8,417 bases of DNA from Nostoc sp. CHAB 5715 (lineage in GTDB: Bacteria > Cyanobacteriota > Cyanobacteriia > Cyanobacteriales > Nostocaceae), in contig NZ_JAIVFR010000236.1 of assembly GCF_020829685.1 (NCBI RefSeq), positions 1 through 8,417 of the forward strand. The letters run 5' to 3'. Positions within the stretch are counted from its first letter, which is position 1, and the number at the start of each line of letters is the position of its first letter. Shown here in pieces: positions 1-5,423 of the stretch. Below the pieces are notes generated by a model. The model worked only from the letters and a program-made list of their open reading frames with translations. It had not been told where the DNA came from and did no database searches. The translations under genes and the position numbers were made by a program.

Positions 1-144
1 CAAGAATTAGCAACGAAATCGAAACGCTCCGCACGACAGGAAATAGATCATGCGATCGCAGTAATGAACACCTGGGAGAAAACCAAGGGTGGTTGGACGA
101 ACCTGATGCAGCGCTATCAGCAAGCAGGATGGCGGCGGCGATAA
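1..144 (+). CDS. C-terminal 47 codons of an unidentified protein, truncated by the window edge
   Basis: Frame 1 is open from the first base to TAA at 142-144. The readable tail is polar and rich in Lys, Arg, Gln and Trp, with pieces such as SKRSARQEIDHAIAVMN and GGWTNLMQRYQQAGWRRR, which looks more protein-like than the opposite strand over 1-118. I do not recognise the family. The last eight codons lie inside sequence that, on the minus strand, encodes the start of an AI-2E-type transporter, so this ORF appears to cross a junction near 118/119 and to borrow its stop codon from that gene. It could be the end of a mobile-element or plasmid gene that landed in the transporter, or a chance open frame. 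No signal peptide or membrane segment is visible in this piece. Confidence 0.35.
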   Translation, partial: QELATKSKRSARQEIDHAIAVMNTWEKTKGGWTNLMQRYQQAGWRRR

Positions 145-262
145 TGCTAACCAAGGGTTGAAAATACTGTACAACCTGAAGCAATAGCCAGCCATTGAGA
201 ATAATAATGGGAAATGCCAATCCTATAGTTAACCATCGCGGTAGTTTATTTGCTGATTGCAT
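119..262 (-). pseudogene. 5' fragment of an AI-2E family (PerM-like) transporter
   Basis: From ATG at 262 the minus strand reads MQSANKLPRWLTIGLAFP, then IIILNGWLLLQVVQYFQP and LVSIIAAAILLA. This matches my memory of the N-terminus of cyanobacterial AI-2E/PerM-type permeases: a short basic start, a first membrane segment around residues 11-31, and a second hydrophobic segment opening at residue 38. GGAG lies 9 bases before this ATG. The in-frame ATG at 316 would add 18 residues but has no comparable site. After codon 48 the family pattern, where a phrase like LLAFLL is expected, is replaced by DSAASGSSNHPWFSPR, which is not membrane-like, although the frame stays open to the window edge. A whole permease of this family is about 350 residues, so this is probably a decapitated gene. 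A rearrangement or an assembly join would look the same. Confidence 0.55.
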
Positions 263-472
263 TAGCGATCGCTCCACAAGAGTTCTAACTCTATTTTGGC
301 TTCGATTTTGATTCATGAAAAAGCATATAACCATTTAGGAGATCATGCTGCAATTGCAATATACGCAAGCAGGCATAAACTAGTACAGGTCGGCGGAAAT
401 ACAGCAACCATTTAAAATCCCTAAAAACCCCATCCCTTAAAAATTCAAAATTCAAAAATAATCTCGTAGTTT

Positions 473-506
473 TTGCGATTGCTTCGTCGTTCCTCCTCGC
501 AATGAC
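473..506. repeat. Dispersed palindromic repeat that translates as RNDEAIA
   Basis: The ends TTGCGA (473-478) and TCGCAA (497-502) are inverted copies around GCTTCGTCGTTCCTCC. On the minus strand this yields the phrase ARRNDEAIAK, which often turns up as a false peptide in bacterial annotations because the DNA repeat is widespread. It is intergenic here. Confidence 0.6.
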
Positions 507-692
507 AGAGGCTGACAAAGCGCTCCAACAGCTTAGAGCTAGACGACGAAACCAAGTGTGAGGTGTAATTTTCAGACTTGTGTATACACGGTAGCCTTGG
601 TAAGGGGAGGGGTTCCGACGACTTAATTGGTAATTGAGTAGGCTTAATAAGCTAAACCACATCTAATTTGCATATCTAAAATTTATATAACT

Positions 693-752
693 CTTGTGGG
701 GTGGGGCGATTTGCCCGCCCTAATTATGCAATTTCAATGTGGAACAGCTTAT
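693..752. repeat. 60-bp dispersed repeat, copy 1
   Basis: The block starting CTTGTGGGGTGGG and ending CAATGTGGAACAGCTTAT recurs at 8169-8228 in the same orientation with 55 of 60 bases identical. The first half holds an imperfect inverted repeat (GGGGCG facing CGCCC). No open frame is conserved between the copies, so it is probably a non-coding interspersed element. Confidence 0.85.
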
Positions 753-939
753 AACGTCATTGCCAAGTTTTACGTTAAGTTGACACCTATAAGCATTGCT
801 GTGCCCCTACAGCATGGTCTATTGACGATCGCAGGATAATTAAGAAAAGCCTGAAAACTTCCGGGAGCATCGTTAATGCACATCACAATGAATTTGTACA
901 GTGCGTAAGTCCTAAATACTTTTGACTTTTGAACGCGTG

Positions 940-961
940 ACACTTCGACTCCGCTCAGTGT
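940..961. repeat. Short stem repeat around TCGACTCCGCTC
   Basis: ACACT (940-944) and AGTGT (957-961) are inverted arms around TCGACTCCGCTC. From memory, this motif is a frequent intergenic repeat in Nostoc-type genomes. It lies just beyond the NUDIX gene stop but has no T-tract, so a terminator role is unsupported. Confidence 0.4.
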
Positions 962-1005
962 TAACTTTTGACTTCCCCAAAGGGGCTGACTTTTGCCTTG
1001 CGGCA

Positions 1006-1443
1006 CTAGGTTTGTTGGTATGTCTGAATGAAATCCAACATAATTTTTTGATGCACATTCCCCAAAGGTCGCACTTCACCAGCGTTTTGCGAATAACAGT
1101 TACCTTGGTAAATATTTTCTGGGGTCAATAACCCCATATCCCAGCCTTCATTCAAAACCAGTTGATTTAATTCCACCAAGAGTGGTGCATGAAAGACATG
1201 ACGAACAACTCTTTCGTCAAGATAACAGCCAAATTCAACAAAGGGTGGTAAGATATAACCGATTTCTTCTAAAATTTCTCGCTTCACTGCTACCTCTGGC
1301 GTTTCCCCAGGTTCGATATGACCGCCAAATAGCGCCCAGTAACCAGGGTAGAGAATACTGGGGATGTTGTCTCGCAGTTGCATAAGAAACTTGTTTTTTT
1401 GATAGAGAATTGCGATCGCTACATGTATCGGTTGATTGTTCAT
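1006..1443 (-). CDS. NUDIX hydrolase
   Basis: A 145-residue protein, the normal size for a single-domain NUDIX enzyme. The NUDIX box is complete at residues 41-63 (G41, E47, R55-E56, E59-E60, G62), with REILEEIGY as its core, so Mg-dependent cleavage of a nucleoside diphosphate linked to another group is expected in the cytosol. The substrate cannot be read from the sequence. The preceding phrase YPGYWALFGGHIEPGE is typical of the fold. The ATG at 1443 is followed at once by the first beta strand (HVAIAILYQ), supporting this start, although no clear Shine-Dalgarno is visible. The gene begins 21 bases after the upstream lipoprotein gene and is probably co-transcribed with it. Residues 117-131 (SQNAGEVRPLGNVHQ) look irregular, and their DNA shares an 11-base motif with the repeats downstream. 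Confidence 0.9.
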   Translation of the reverse strand: MNNQPIHVAIAILYQKNKFLMQLRDNIPSILYPGYWALFGGHIEPGETPEVAVKREILEEIGYILPPFVEFGCYLDERVVRHVFHAPLLVELNQLVLNEGWDMGLLTPENIYQGNCYSQNAGEVRPLGNVHQKIMLDFIQTYQQT

Positions 1444-1464
1444 TATGTTATTTTTAATTGCTAA

Positions 1465-2070
1465 TTATTCTTCTAGATAAACTTCCCCCAATTCTTTACC
1501 AGCTAAAGGGATACTTCGGTAGCGAACTTTACCCTTAATCACCACTTGTGCCTCCTCAGCCAGATTCTTTTGATTGGTGACAACCCAAATTTTGCCAGTT
1601 GAGTCACTAATTTGATAAGCCCACTGCTTCATCAAAGGAGCTTTCTTTTCCACCTTACCTTGGATGTAAACTATAGCTTTATTGTCTTGTTCTGGTTTAA
1701 TTTCTCGAATTGGGGTGACATTAGTACCAATTTTAAAATTAGTCCTATTCAAGCTAGACGAGGTTAAACTACCACAACTACAAAGTCCCACTACCAATAA
1801 AAAAATCAACCCCAGGCGGTAGGGAATAATACTGTGTCCGTACAATAGACCTCTTGCATAAATCAAAAATAAGAACCCCACCCCGCCAAAGCTACGCTTT
1901 GTCTCCCCTCCCCTTGCTAAGGGGAGGGGTTGGGGGTGGGGTATTGGGGACTTTTGCAAGAAGTCTAAGAACGAAAGGGGTAAATTTCTCGTTTGTTGCA
2001 TGAAAGCCACCGATTGAGCAAATTTTTGCTTCACTGCTTGTGTCGCCAGTTTCATCAGGTCTGTTCCCAT
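1465..2070 (-). CDS. Putative lipoprotein with OB-fold-like domain, carrying an in-frame MITE-like insertion
   Basis: The open frame encodes 201 residues. Residues 130-201 (from NKAIVYIQGKVEKKAPLM to the end) read as a small beta-rich domain resembling cyanobacterial OB-fold or BOF-like lipoproteins; its function is unknown. A lipoprotein signal lies internally: R85, a hydrophobic stretch at 86-96 and a lipobox LCSC with C99 as the likely lipidated cysteine. Residues 36-75 come from a repeat element (1846-1965), including the false peptide PHPQPLPLARGG. Removing it rejoins SFL to LYGHSIIPYRLG without a frame change. Two starts are plausible: ATG at 2070 (or 2055), giving an odd 98-residue lead before the cysteine, or TTG at 1845, giving a standard 23-residue signal and a 126-residue protein with AGAGG four bases upstream. 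I favour the short form biologically, but report the whole frame. It precedes the NUDIX gene by 21 bases and diverges from folD. Confidence 0.6.
   Translation of the reverse strand: MGTDLMKLATQAVKQKFAQSVAFMQQTRNLPLSFLDFLQKSPIPHPQPLPLARGGETKRSFGGVGFLFLIYARGLLYGHSIIPYRLGLIFLLVVGLCSCGSLTSSSLNRTNFKIGTNVTPIREIKPEQDNKAIVYIQGKVEKKAPLMKQWAYQISDSTGKIWVVTNQKNLAEEAQVVIKGKVRYRSIPLAGKELGEVYLEE
1846..1967. mobile_element. MITE-like element with terminal inverted repeats and TA duplication
   Basis: The ends are near-inverted copies: AGACCTCTTGCATAAATC at 1847-1864 and GACTTTTGCAAGAAGTCT at 1949-1966 match at 15 of 18 positions. Each end is bounded by TA (1846-1847 and 1966-1967), as expected for a target-site duplication of the IS630/Tc1-mariner type; that assignment is an inference. 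There is no transposase. The interior is strongly self-complementary: ACCCCACCCC (1875-1884) pairs with 1933-1942, AAAGC-TAC-GCTTT forms a hairpin at 1888-1900, and 1905-1915 pairs perfectly over 11 bp with 1919-1929 around a 3-base loop. Element plus one TA is 120 bp, exactly 40 codons. Confidence 0.65.
1921..1941 (+). other. G-quadruplex motif inside the MITE-like element
   Basis: Four runs of at least four G (1921-1924, 1926-1929, 1932-1936, 1938-1941) are separated by loops of 1, 2 and 1 bases, which fits the strict four-tract rule for an intramolecular quadruplex. It lies on the strand opposite the lipoprotein mRNA. The same G-tracts also form one side of the element's hairpins, so duplex, hairpin and quadruplex would compete. 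Confidence 0.5.
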
Positions 2071-2228
2071 CTATACTATTATCTGCACTTTCAGAAACAC
2101 ACTCTTAACTGAGCAAAAAATGTTCTGAATTTCATCCTTAATTCTTTATTCTTCAGATAACGCCATTGATCTGAGAAAATAAAGATTATGAATTCACTGT
2201 GAGAAAAACGCTACGACACCAATTAAAA

Positions 2229-2242
2229 GGCAGGGGGCAGGG
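2229..2242 (+). repeat. Short GGCAGGG heptamer repeat upstream of folD
   Basis: Two copies of GGCAGGG (2229-2235 and 2236-2242) are followed by a degenerate GGAAAG. This is the STRR type of intergenic repeat. It sits in the 227-bp gap between the divergent lipoprotein gene and folD. I could not place a convincing promoter pair in that gap. Confidence 0.5.
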
Positions 2243-2297
2243 GGAAAGACTTGTTGCAAATATTTTGACAAAAGGCGAATTATAGCTGGGAATTCTC

Positions 2298-3176
2298 ATG
2301 GAAACAAAAACTGCCAAACTCCTTGATGGTAAAACAATAGCTGCAAAAATTCAGCAAGAACTTTCTGTTGCCATTACACAATTACAACCAAAAATTGGGC
2401 GATCGCCTGGTTTAGCAGTGCTGATGGTTGGCGATAATCCAGCCTCAGCAGCTTATGTTCGTAATAAAGAAAAAGCTTGCGCTAAAGTTGGTATTGCCTC
2501 TTATGGTAAGCATTTTCCCGCCCAAACTACCTTTGAGGAGTTAGAACAGGTCATAGCTGAACTAAACCACGATGAACGGGTGGATGGAATTCTTGTGCAG
2601 CTGCCCTTACCTAAGCACTTGGATGCCGTGGCTCTGCTACATCAAATTGATCCCGATAAAGATGCTGATGGACTGCACCCAGTTAACTTGGGGCGACTAG
2701 TCCGGGGAGAAACAGGTTTACGCAGCTGCACCCCGGCTGGTGTGATGCGGCTTTTAGAAGAGTATGAGATTCCTTTGCAGGGAAAACAGGCAGTAGTGGT
2801 GGGACGCAGTATTTTGGTGGGTAAACCAATGGCATTGATGCTACTAGAAGCTGATGCTACAGTCACGATCGCTCACTCGCGATCGCATGATCTCAAAAGC
2901 ATCACTCAAAATGCTGATATTCTAATTGCAGCAGTAGGTCGTCCCGGACTAATCACTGCTGACATGGTAAAACCAGGCGCTGTTGTGGTAGATGTGGGAA
3001 TGAATCGCGTCACCGATGCTAGTGGCAAAAGCCGTTTAATTGGCGATGTCCACTTTGAATCAACAGCTGCTGTAGCAGAATTTATCACCCCTGTTCCTGG
3101 TGGTGTTGGCCCTATGACTGTCGCCATATTGTTGCAAAATACATTTGCCAGCTATTCCAAGGCGGCAAGAAAGTGA
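2298..3176 (+). CDS. folD: Bifunctional methylene-THF dehydrogenase / methenyl-THF cyclohydrolase
   Basis: A 292-residue protein, close to the usual FolD length. It catalyses the NADP-dependent oxidation of 5,10-methylene-THF and the hydrolysis of methenyl-THF to 10-formyl-THF in the cytosol, feeding purine and formyl-Met-tRNA synthesis. Family signatures are all present: Y53 and K57 in YVRNKEKA (catalytic Tyr-x-x-x-Lys), QLPLP at 101-105, D124 in DGLHP, the nucleotide-binding phrase GRSILVGKP at 169-177, and [11 protein letters not shown] at 264-274. The ATG at 2298 has only a weak GGGA nearby, but the N-terminus fits the family and no nearer in-frame Met is better. It heads a plus-strand group with crtE and a DUF212 gene. 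The 169-bp gap to crtE carries a palindrome, so co-transcription is possible but not shown. Confidence 0.97.
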   Translation: METKTAKLLDGKTIAAKIQQELSVAITQLQPKIGRSPGLAVLMVGDNPASAAYVRNKEKACAKVGIASYGKHFPAQTTFEELEQVIAELNHDERVDGILVQLPLPKHLDAVALLHQIDPDKDADGLHPVNLGRLVRGETGLRSCTPAGVMRLLEEYEIPLQGKQAVVVGRSILVGKPMALMLLEADATVTIAHSRSHDLKSITQNADILIAAVGRPGLITADMVKPGAVVVDVGMNRVTDASGKSRLIGDVHFESTAAVAEFITPVPGGVGPMTVAILLQNTFASYSKAARK

Positions 3177-3226
3177 GGAGTGAGAAGTGATGAGTTAAAA
3201 GTTAAGAGTTATTAATCCTAATTCCT

Positions 3227-3254
3227 GTAGAGACGCGATTAATCGCGTCTCTAC
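3227..3254. repeat. Perfect 28-bp palindrome between folD and crtE
   Basis: The 14-base arm GTAGAGACGCGATT (3227-3240) is followed directly by its exact reverse complement (3241-3254) with no loop. It is flanked by 11-base direct repeats TCCTAATTCCT at 3216-3226 and 3255-3265. It resembles a palindromic repeat that is common in Nostoc-type intergenic regions. In RNA it would fold into a strong hairpin, but no clean T-tract follows (TTTTTT appears only near 3275), so a terminator role is uncertain. Confidence 0.8.
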
Positions 3255-3333
3255 TCCTAATTCCTAATTCTTCATTTTTTCAGCACCACAGCACCTTAAA
3301 ATTGTGACGTATAGGACAAAAATCCCAAAATGT

Positions 3334-3337
3334 AGGA
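3334..3337 (+). promoter_or_regulatory. Ribosome binding site of crtE
   Basis: AGGA lies 8 bases before the ATG at 3346, the clearest Shine-Dalgarno in the window, and it supports this start for crtE. Confidence 0.6.
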
Positions 3338-3345
3338 ATTAAAGA

Positions 3346-4278
3346 ATGGTAGCAACTGATAACGTTCAAAAGACACCACCAGAGGAAGCCACGTTTAACT
3401 TAGCAGCTTATCTCAAAGAGCGCCAAAAGCTTTGTGATACTGCTTTAGATCAGGCTATCCCGATCATTTATCCAGAAAAGATTTATGAGGCGATGCGCTA
3501 CTCGTTATTAGCTGGAGGCAAGCGTGTACGCCCTATTCTTTGCCTTGCTACCTGTGAAATGATCGGTGGAACCATTGAAATGGCCATGCCGACGGCTTGT
3601 GCTGTGGAGATGATCCACACAATGTCGTTGATTCATGACGACCTGCCAGCGATGGATAATGACGATTACCGTCGTGGGAAACTGACAAATCATAAAGTCT
3701 ATGGCGAAGATGTGGCGATTTTGGCTGGGGATGGCTTGTTGGCTCTCGCTTTTGAGTTTGTTGCCATTCAAACCCCCCAAAGTGTTAACAGAGAGCTAGT
3801 CTTGCAGGTTATTGCCCGTCTTGGTCGGGCGCTGGGGGCAGCTGGTTTGGTCGGCGGTCAAGTTGTCGATTTAGAGTCGGAAGGTAAATCAGATATTTCC
3901 CTAGAAACGCTAAATTTCATTCATCAACACAAAACGGCCGCTCTTTTGGAAGCTTGCGTAGTTTGTGGCGGGATCATAGCTGGGGCATCACTTGAAGATG
4001 TGCAGCGACTGACCCGTTATGCTCAAAATATTGGGCTAGCATTCCAAATCATTGATGATATTTTGGATATCACTTCTACCCAAGAGCAATTAGGCAAAAC
4101 TGCGGGTAAAGACCAAAAAGCCCAGAAAGTGACCTATCCTAGCCTTTGGGGACTTGAAGAATCTCGCTCAAAAGCCCAAGAGTTAGTTAAAGCAGCTTGT
4201 GCGGAATTAGAACCATTTGGAGAGAGAGCCAAATCACTCCAAGCGATCGCTCATTTTATCATCAGCCGCAATAACTAG
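3346..4278 (+). CDS. crtE: Geranylgeranyl diphosphate synthase (class I polyprenyl synthase)
   Basis: A 310-residue cytosolic enzyme that condenses isopentenyl diphosphate with allylic diphosphates to GGPP, the precursor of carotenoids, chlorophyll phytol, tocopherol and phylloquinone side chains. All trans-prenyltransferase landmarks are present: GGKR with R62 (57-62), the first Asp-rich motif DDLPAMD at 98-104 inside [22 protein letters not shown] at 109-112, GGQVVD at 170-175, K196-T197, and the second Asp-rich motif DDILD at 237-241 followed by GKTAGKD. Met at position -5 relative to the first Asp motif matches the plant and cyanobacterial GGPP synthase pattern rather than the Tyr found in E. 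coli farnesyl diphosphate synthase. The start is supported by AGGA 8 bases upstream. It follows folD and precedes the DUF212 gene on the same strand. Confidence 0.95.
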   Translation: MVATDNVQKTPPEEATFNLAAYLKERQKLCDTALDQAIPIIYPEKIYEAMRYSLLAGGKRVRPILCLATCEMIGGTIEMAMPTACAVEMIHTMSLIHDDLPAMDNDDYRRGKLTNHKVYGEDVAILAGDGLLALAFEFVAIQTPQSVNRELVLQVIARLGRALGAAGLVGGQVVDLESEGKSDISLETLNFIHQHKTAALLEACVVCGGIIAGASLEDVQRLTRYAQNIGLAFQIIDDILDITSTQEQLGKTAGKDQKAQKVTYPSLWGLEESRSKAQELVKAACAELEPFGERAKSLQAIAHFIISRNN

Positions 4279-4370
4279 CAACGCTTTGGGTAATTCGTAA
4301 TTCGTAAGCGTTTTATTAATTTGGAGTGGGTGGTTGATTCACGCCATGCTATACTACACCGTCTAGCGAA

Positions 4371-4435
4371 ATTCAAAATTCACTCATATCAAAATCCAAA
4401 AAGCTTATTAAGTAAGCTTTTGGGTGAATTTGAAT
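4371..4435 (+). terminator. Long imperfect inverted repeat downstream of crtE
   Basis: The inner arms CCAAAAAGCTTA (4396-4407) and TAAGCTTTTGG (4413-4423) pair around a 5-base loop with one bulged A. The outer arms ATTCAAAATTCAC (4371-4383) and GTGAATTTGAAT (4424-4435) also pair with one bulge. Together they would make a long, AT-rich RNA hairpin 93-157 bases after the crtE stop. There is no T-tract after it, so it could be an mRNA 3'-end stabiliser or a degenerate repeat as easily as a terminator. Confidence 0.35.
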
Positions 4436-4548
4436 AGTTGGTCTGTTTCCACCGTGATGTACTAGGTTAATTTTGGATTTTGGGTTGAATCTAAATGTTT
4501 CCTCAACCAACAACTGCTGCTAATATCTACTAACCTAACCAAAATACC

Positions 4549-5004
4549 ATGCAGGACATAGGCAACATTTTAGACAACCGGGTGCTGTTGGTTGCTCTGA
4601 TAGCTTGTTTAATTGCTCAAGCCCTAAAGCTCGTAATCGAGATCGTCAAAAATCGCAAACTGAATGTACGTGTTTTAGTGACAACCGGAGGTATGCCCAG
4701 CGCCCATTCAGCTTTAGTTACAGCTCTAGCCGCCGGTGTAGGGCAAACACTCGGTTGGGCATCTCCTGATTTTGCCGTTGCGATGATTTTTGCCATCATC
4801 GTCATGTATGATGCAGCCGGAGTTCGCCAAGCGGCTGGTAAGCAAGCTCGTATCCTCAATCAAATGATTGATGAATTATTTCATGAAAAACCAGACTTTA
4901 GCCAAGACCGTCTGAAGGAATTACTCGGACATACACCAGTTCAGGTAATAGCTGGGTCGGCTTTGGGCATAACCATCTATTGGTTAGCTAGGTCTGCTTA
5001 TTAG
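4549..5004 (+). CDS. DUF212 / divergent PAP2 family membrane protein
   Basis: A 151-residue integral membrane protein matching the DUF212 (divergent PAP2, acid phosphatase/vanadium-dependent haloperoxidase-related) family in length and motifs. Signature phrases are GGMPSAHSA at 47-55 and YDAAGVRQAAGKQA at 87-100. Membrane segments lie around residues 11-33, 51-70, 75-88 and 131-147, with a charged loop at about 100-127. The PSAHS phrase recalls a PAP2 phosphatase motif, which suggests a phosphate-ester or prenyl-phosphate substrate, but activity is not established for this family. It starts 270 bp after crtE. No Shine-Dalgarno precedes the ATG at 4549, yet the N-terminus is family-like. Proximity to crtE makes an isoprenoid or membrane role attractive but unproven. 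It converges on the DUF2103 gene across 93 bp. Confidence 0.92.
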   Translation: MQDIGNILDNRVLLVALIACLIAQALKLVIEIVKNRKLNVRVLVTTGGMPSAHSALVTALAAGVGQTLGWASPDFAVAMIFAIIVMYDAAGVRQAAGKQARILNQMIDELFHEKPDFSQDRLKELLGHTPVQVIAGSALGITIYWLARSAY

Positions 5005-5009
5005 TCAAT

Positions 5010-5033
5010 AGTCTACAGTCTACAGTCTACAGT
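5010..5033 (+). repeat. STRR: three AGTCTAC heptamers
   Basis: Three exact tandem copies of AGTCTAC (5010-5030) plus a partial copy AGT. It lies immediately after the DUF212 stop, in the convergent gap. Confidence 0.85.
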
Positions 5034-5042
5034 TTATTAACG

Positions 5043-5090
5043 AATGACTAATGACCAATGACTAATGACTAATGACCAATGACTAATGAC
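5043..5090 (+). repeat. STRR: nearly seven AATGACY heptamers
   Basis: Seven units in strict 7-base phase, in the order AATGACT, AATGACC, AATGACT, AATGACT, AATGACC, AATGACT, then AATGAC. The T/C change at the last base is itself patterned. The array fills most of the gap between the convergent DUF212 and DUF2103 genes. No terminator hairpin is visible there. Confidence 0.95.
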
Positions 5091-5097
5091 AAAATTA

Positions 5098-5418
5098 TCA
5101 TTTCATAGCGATCGCTAATGCCGTTTCCAATTCTGACTGCGGCAAAGGGGTTAAAATAAAGACCTCTTGTACCGTCTTCCCCTGCCGTGCAATTACTTTA
5201 TAGCCGCCGCGAATCGGTACTGACACGCGCAATTGCATTTTCGGACAATGGCCTTTTGCTTGCCCAATCACTCCCGGTGTCACAGTTTGGATGTTATCCT
5301 GCTGACAAAGACGTTCTAAAATGGGGATAAGACCAGAAAGGTGGGTCGAGTGATTCCAAACCAATCTGCCAGCTTTTTGCGAAGCCGCTCGGAGAGAATC
5401 TGCGGTGGGTTTGCCCAT
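5098..5418 (-). CDS. DUF2103 putative metal-binding protein
   Basis: A 106-residue soluble protein matching the cyanobacterial DUF2103 family, described as predicted metal-binding. Characteristic phrases are GRLVWNHSTHLSGLIPIL (17-34), VTPGVIG (46-52), KGHCPKMQLRVSVPIRGG (55-72) and the basic GGYKVIARQGKTVQEVF. Candidate ligands are H23, H26, H57 and C58, with C38 less likely; this is inferred from residue type, not shown. No signal peptide or membrane segment is present, so it should be cytosolic. The ATG at 5418 lies only 5 bases after the clpS stop, so translation is probably coupled to clpS and the two are co-transcribed. The biological role is unknown. It ends facing DUF212 across a gap occupied by STRR arrays. 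Confidence 0.85.
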   Translation of the reverse strand: MGKPTADSLRAASQKAGRLVWNHSTHLSGLIPILERLCQQDNIQTVTPGVIGQAKGHCPKMQLRVSVPIRGGYKVIARQGKTVQEVFILTPLPQSELETALAIAMK

Positions 5419-5423
5419 GATAA

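Larger units (their letters stand above)
317..1005. other. Gene-free tract made of dispersed repeats
   Basis: About 690 bases without a credible gene. Open frames here translate known repeat sequence (for example the phrase RNDEAIA on the minus strand). Recognisable pieces are an AATTCAAA run at 440-457, a palindromic repeat at 473-506, a 10-bp palindrome GTGTATACAC at 580-589, a GGGGAGGGG block at 605-613 that echoes the MITE-like element at 1846-1967, a 60-bp repeat at 693-752, and a short stem at 940-961. I see no tRNA, rRNA or riboswitch in it. Confidence 0.6.

Noticed and set aside
7..195. Minus-strand 62-codon open frame
   Set aside because: It is the +1 shadow of the transporter frame over 119-195 and of the plus-strand ORF over 1-118. 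No membrane pattern or binding site supports it.
291..662. Minus-strand 123-codon open frame
   Set aside because: Its middle is the RNDEAIA repeat translated, and its flanks are other interspersed repeats; there is no domain-like stretch.
770..1006. Minus-strand 78-codon open frame next to the NUDIX stop
   Set aside because: The sequence is repeat-derived (LTLSGVEVSRV comes from the stem repeat at 940-961) and it has no ribosome binding site.
922..1131. Plus-strand 69-codon open frame
   Set aside because: It overlaps the well-supported NUDIX gene antisense and begins in repeats.
2250..2297. TTGACA at 2265 as a folD -35 box with TATAGC as -10
   Set aside because: The spacer is only 10 bases, far too short for a sigma-70 type promoter.
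2642..3127. Antisense open frames inside folD
   Set aside because: They are shadows of a complete, motif-rich folD frame with no signals of their own.
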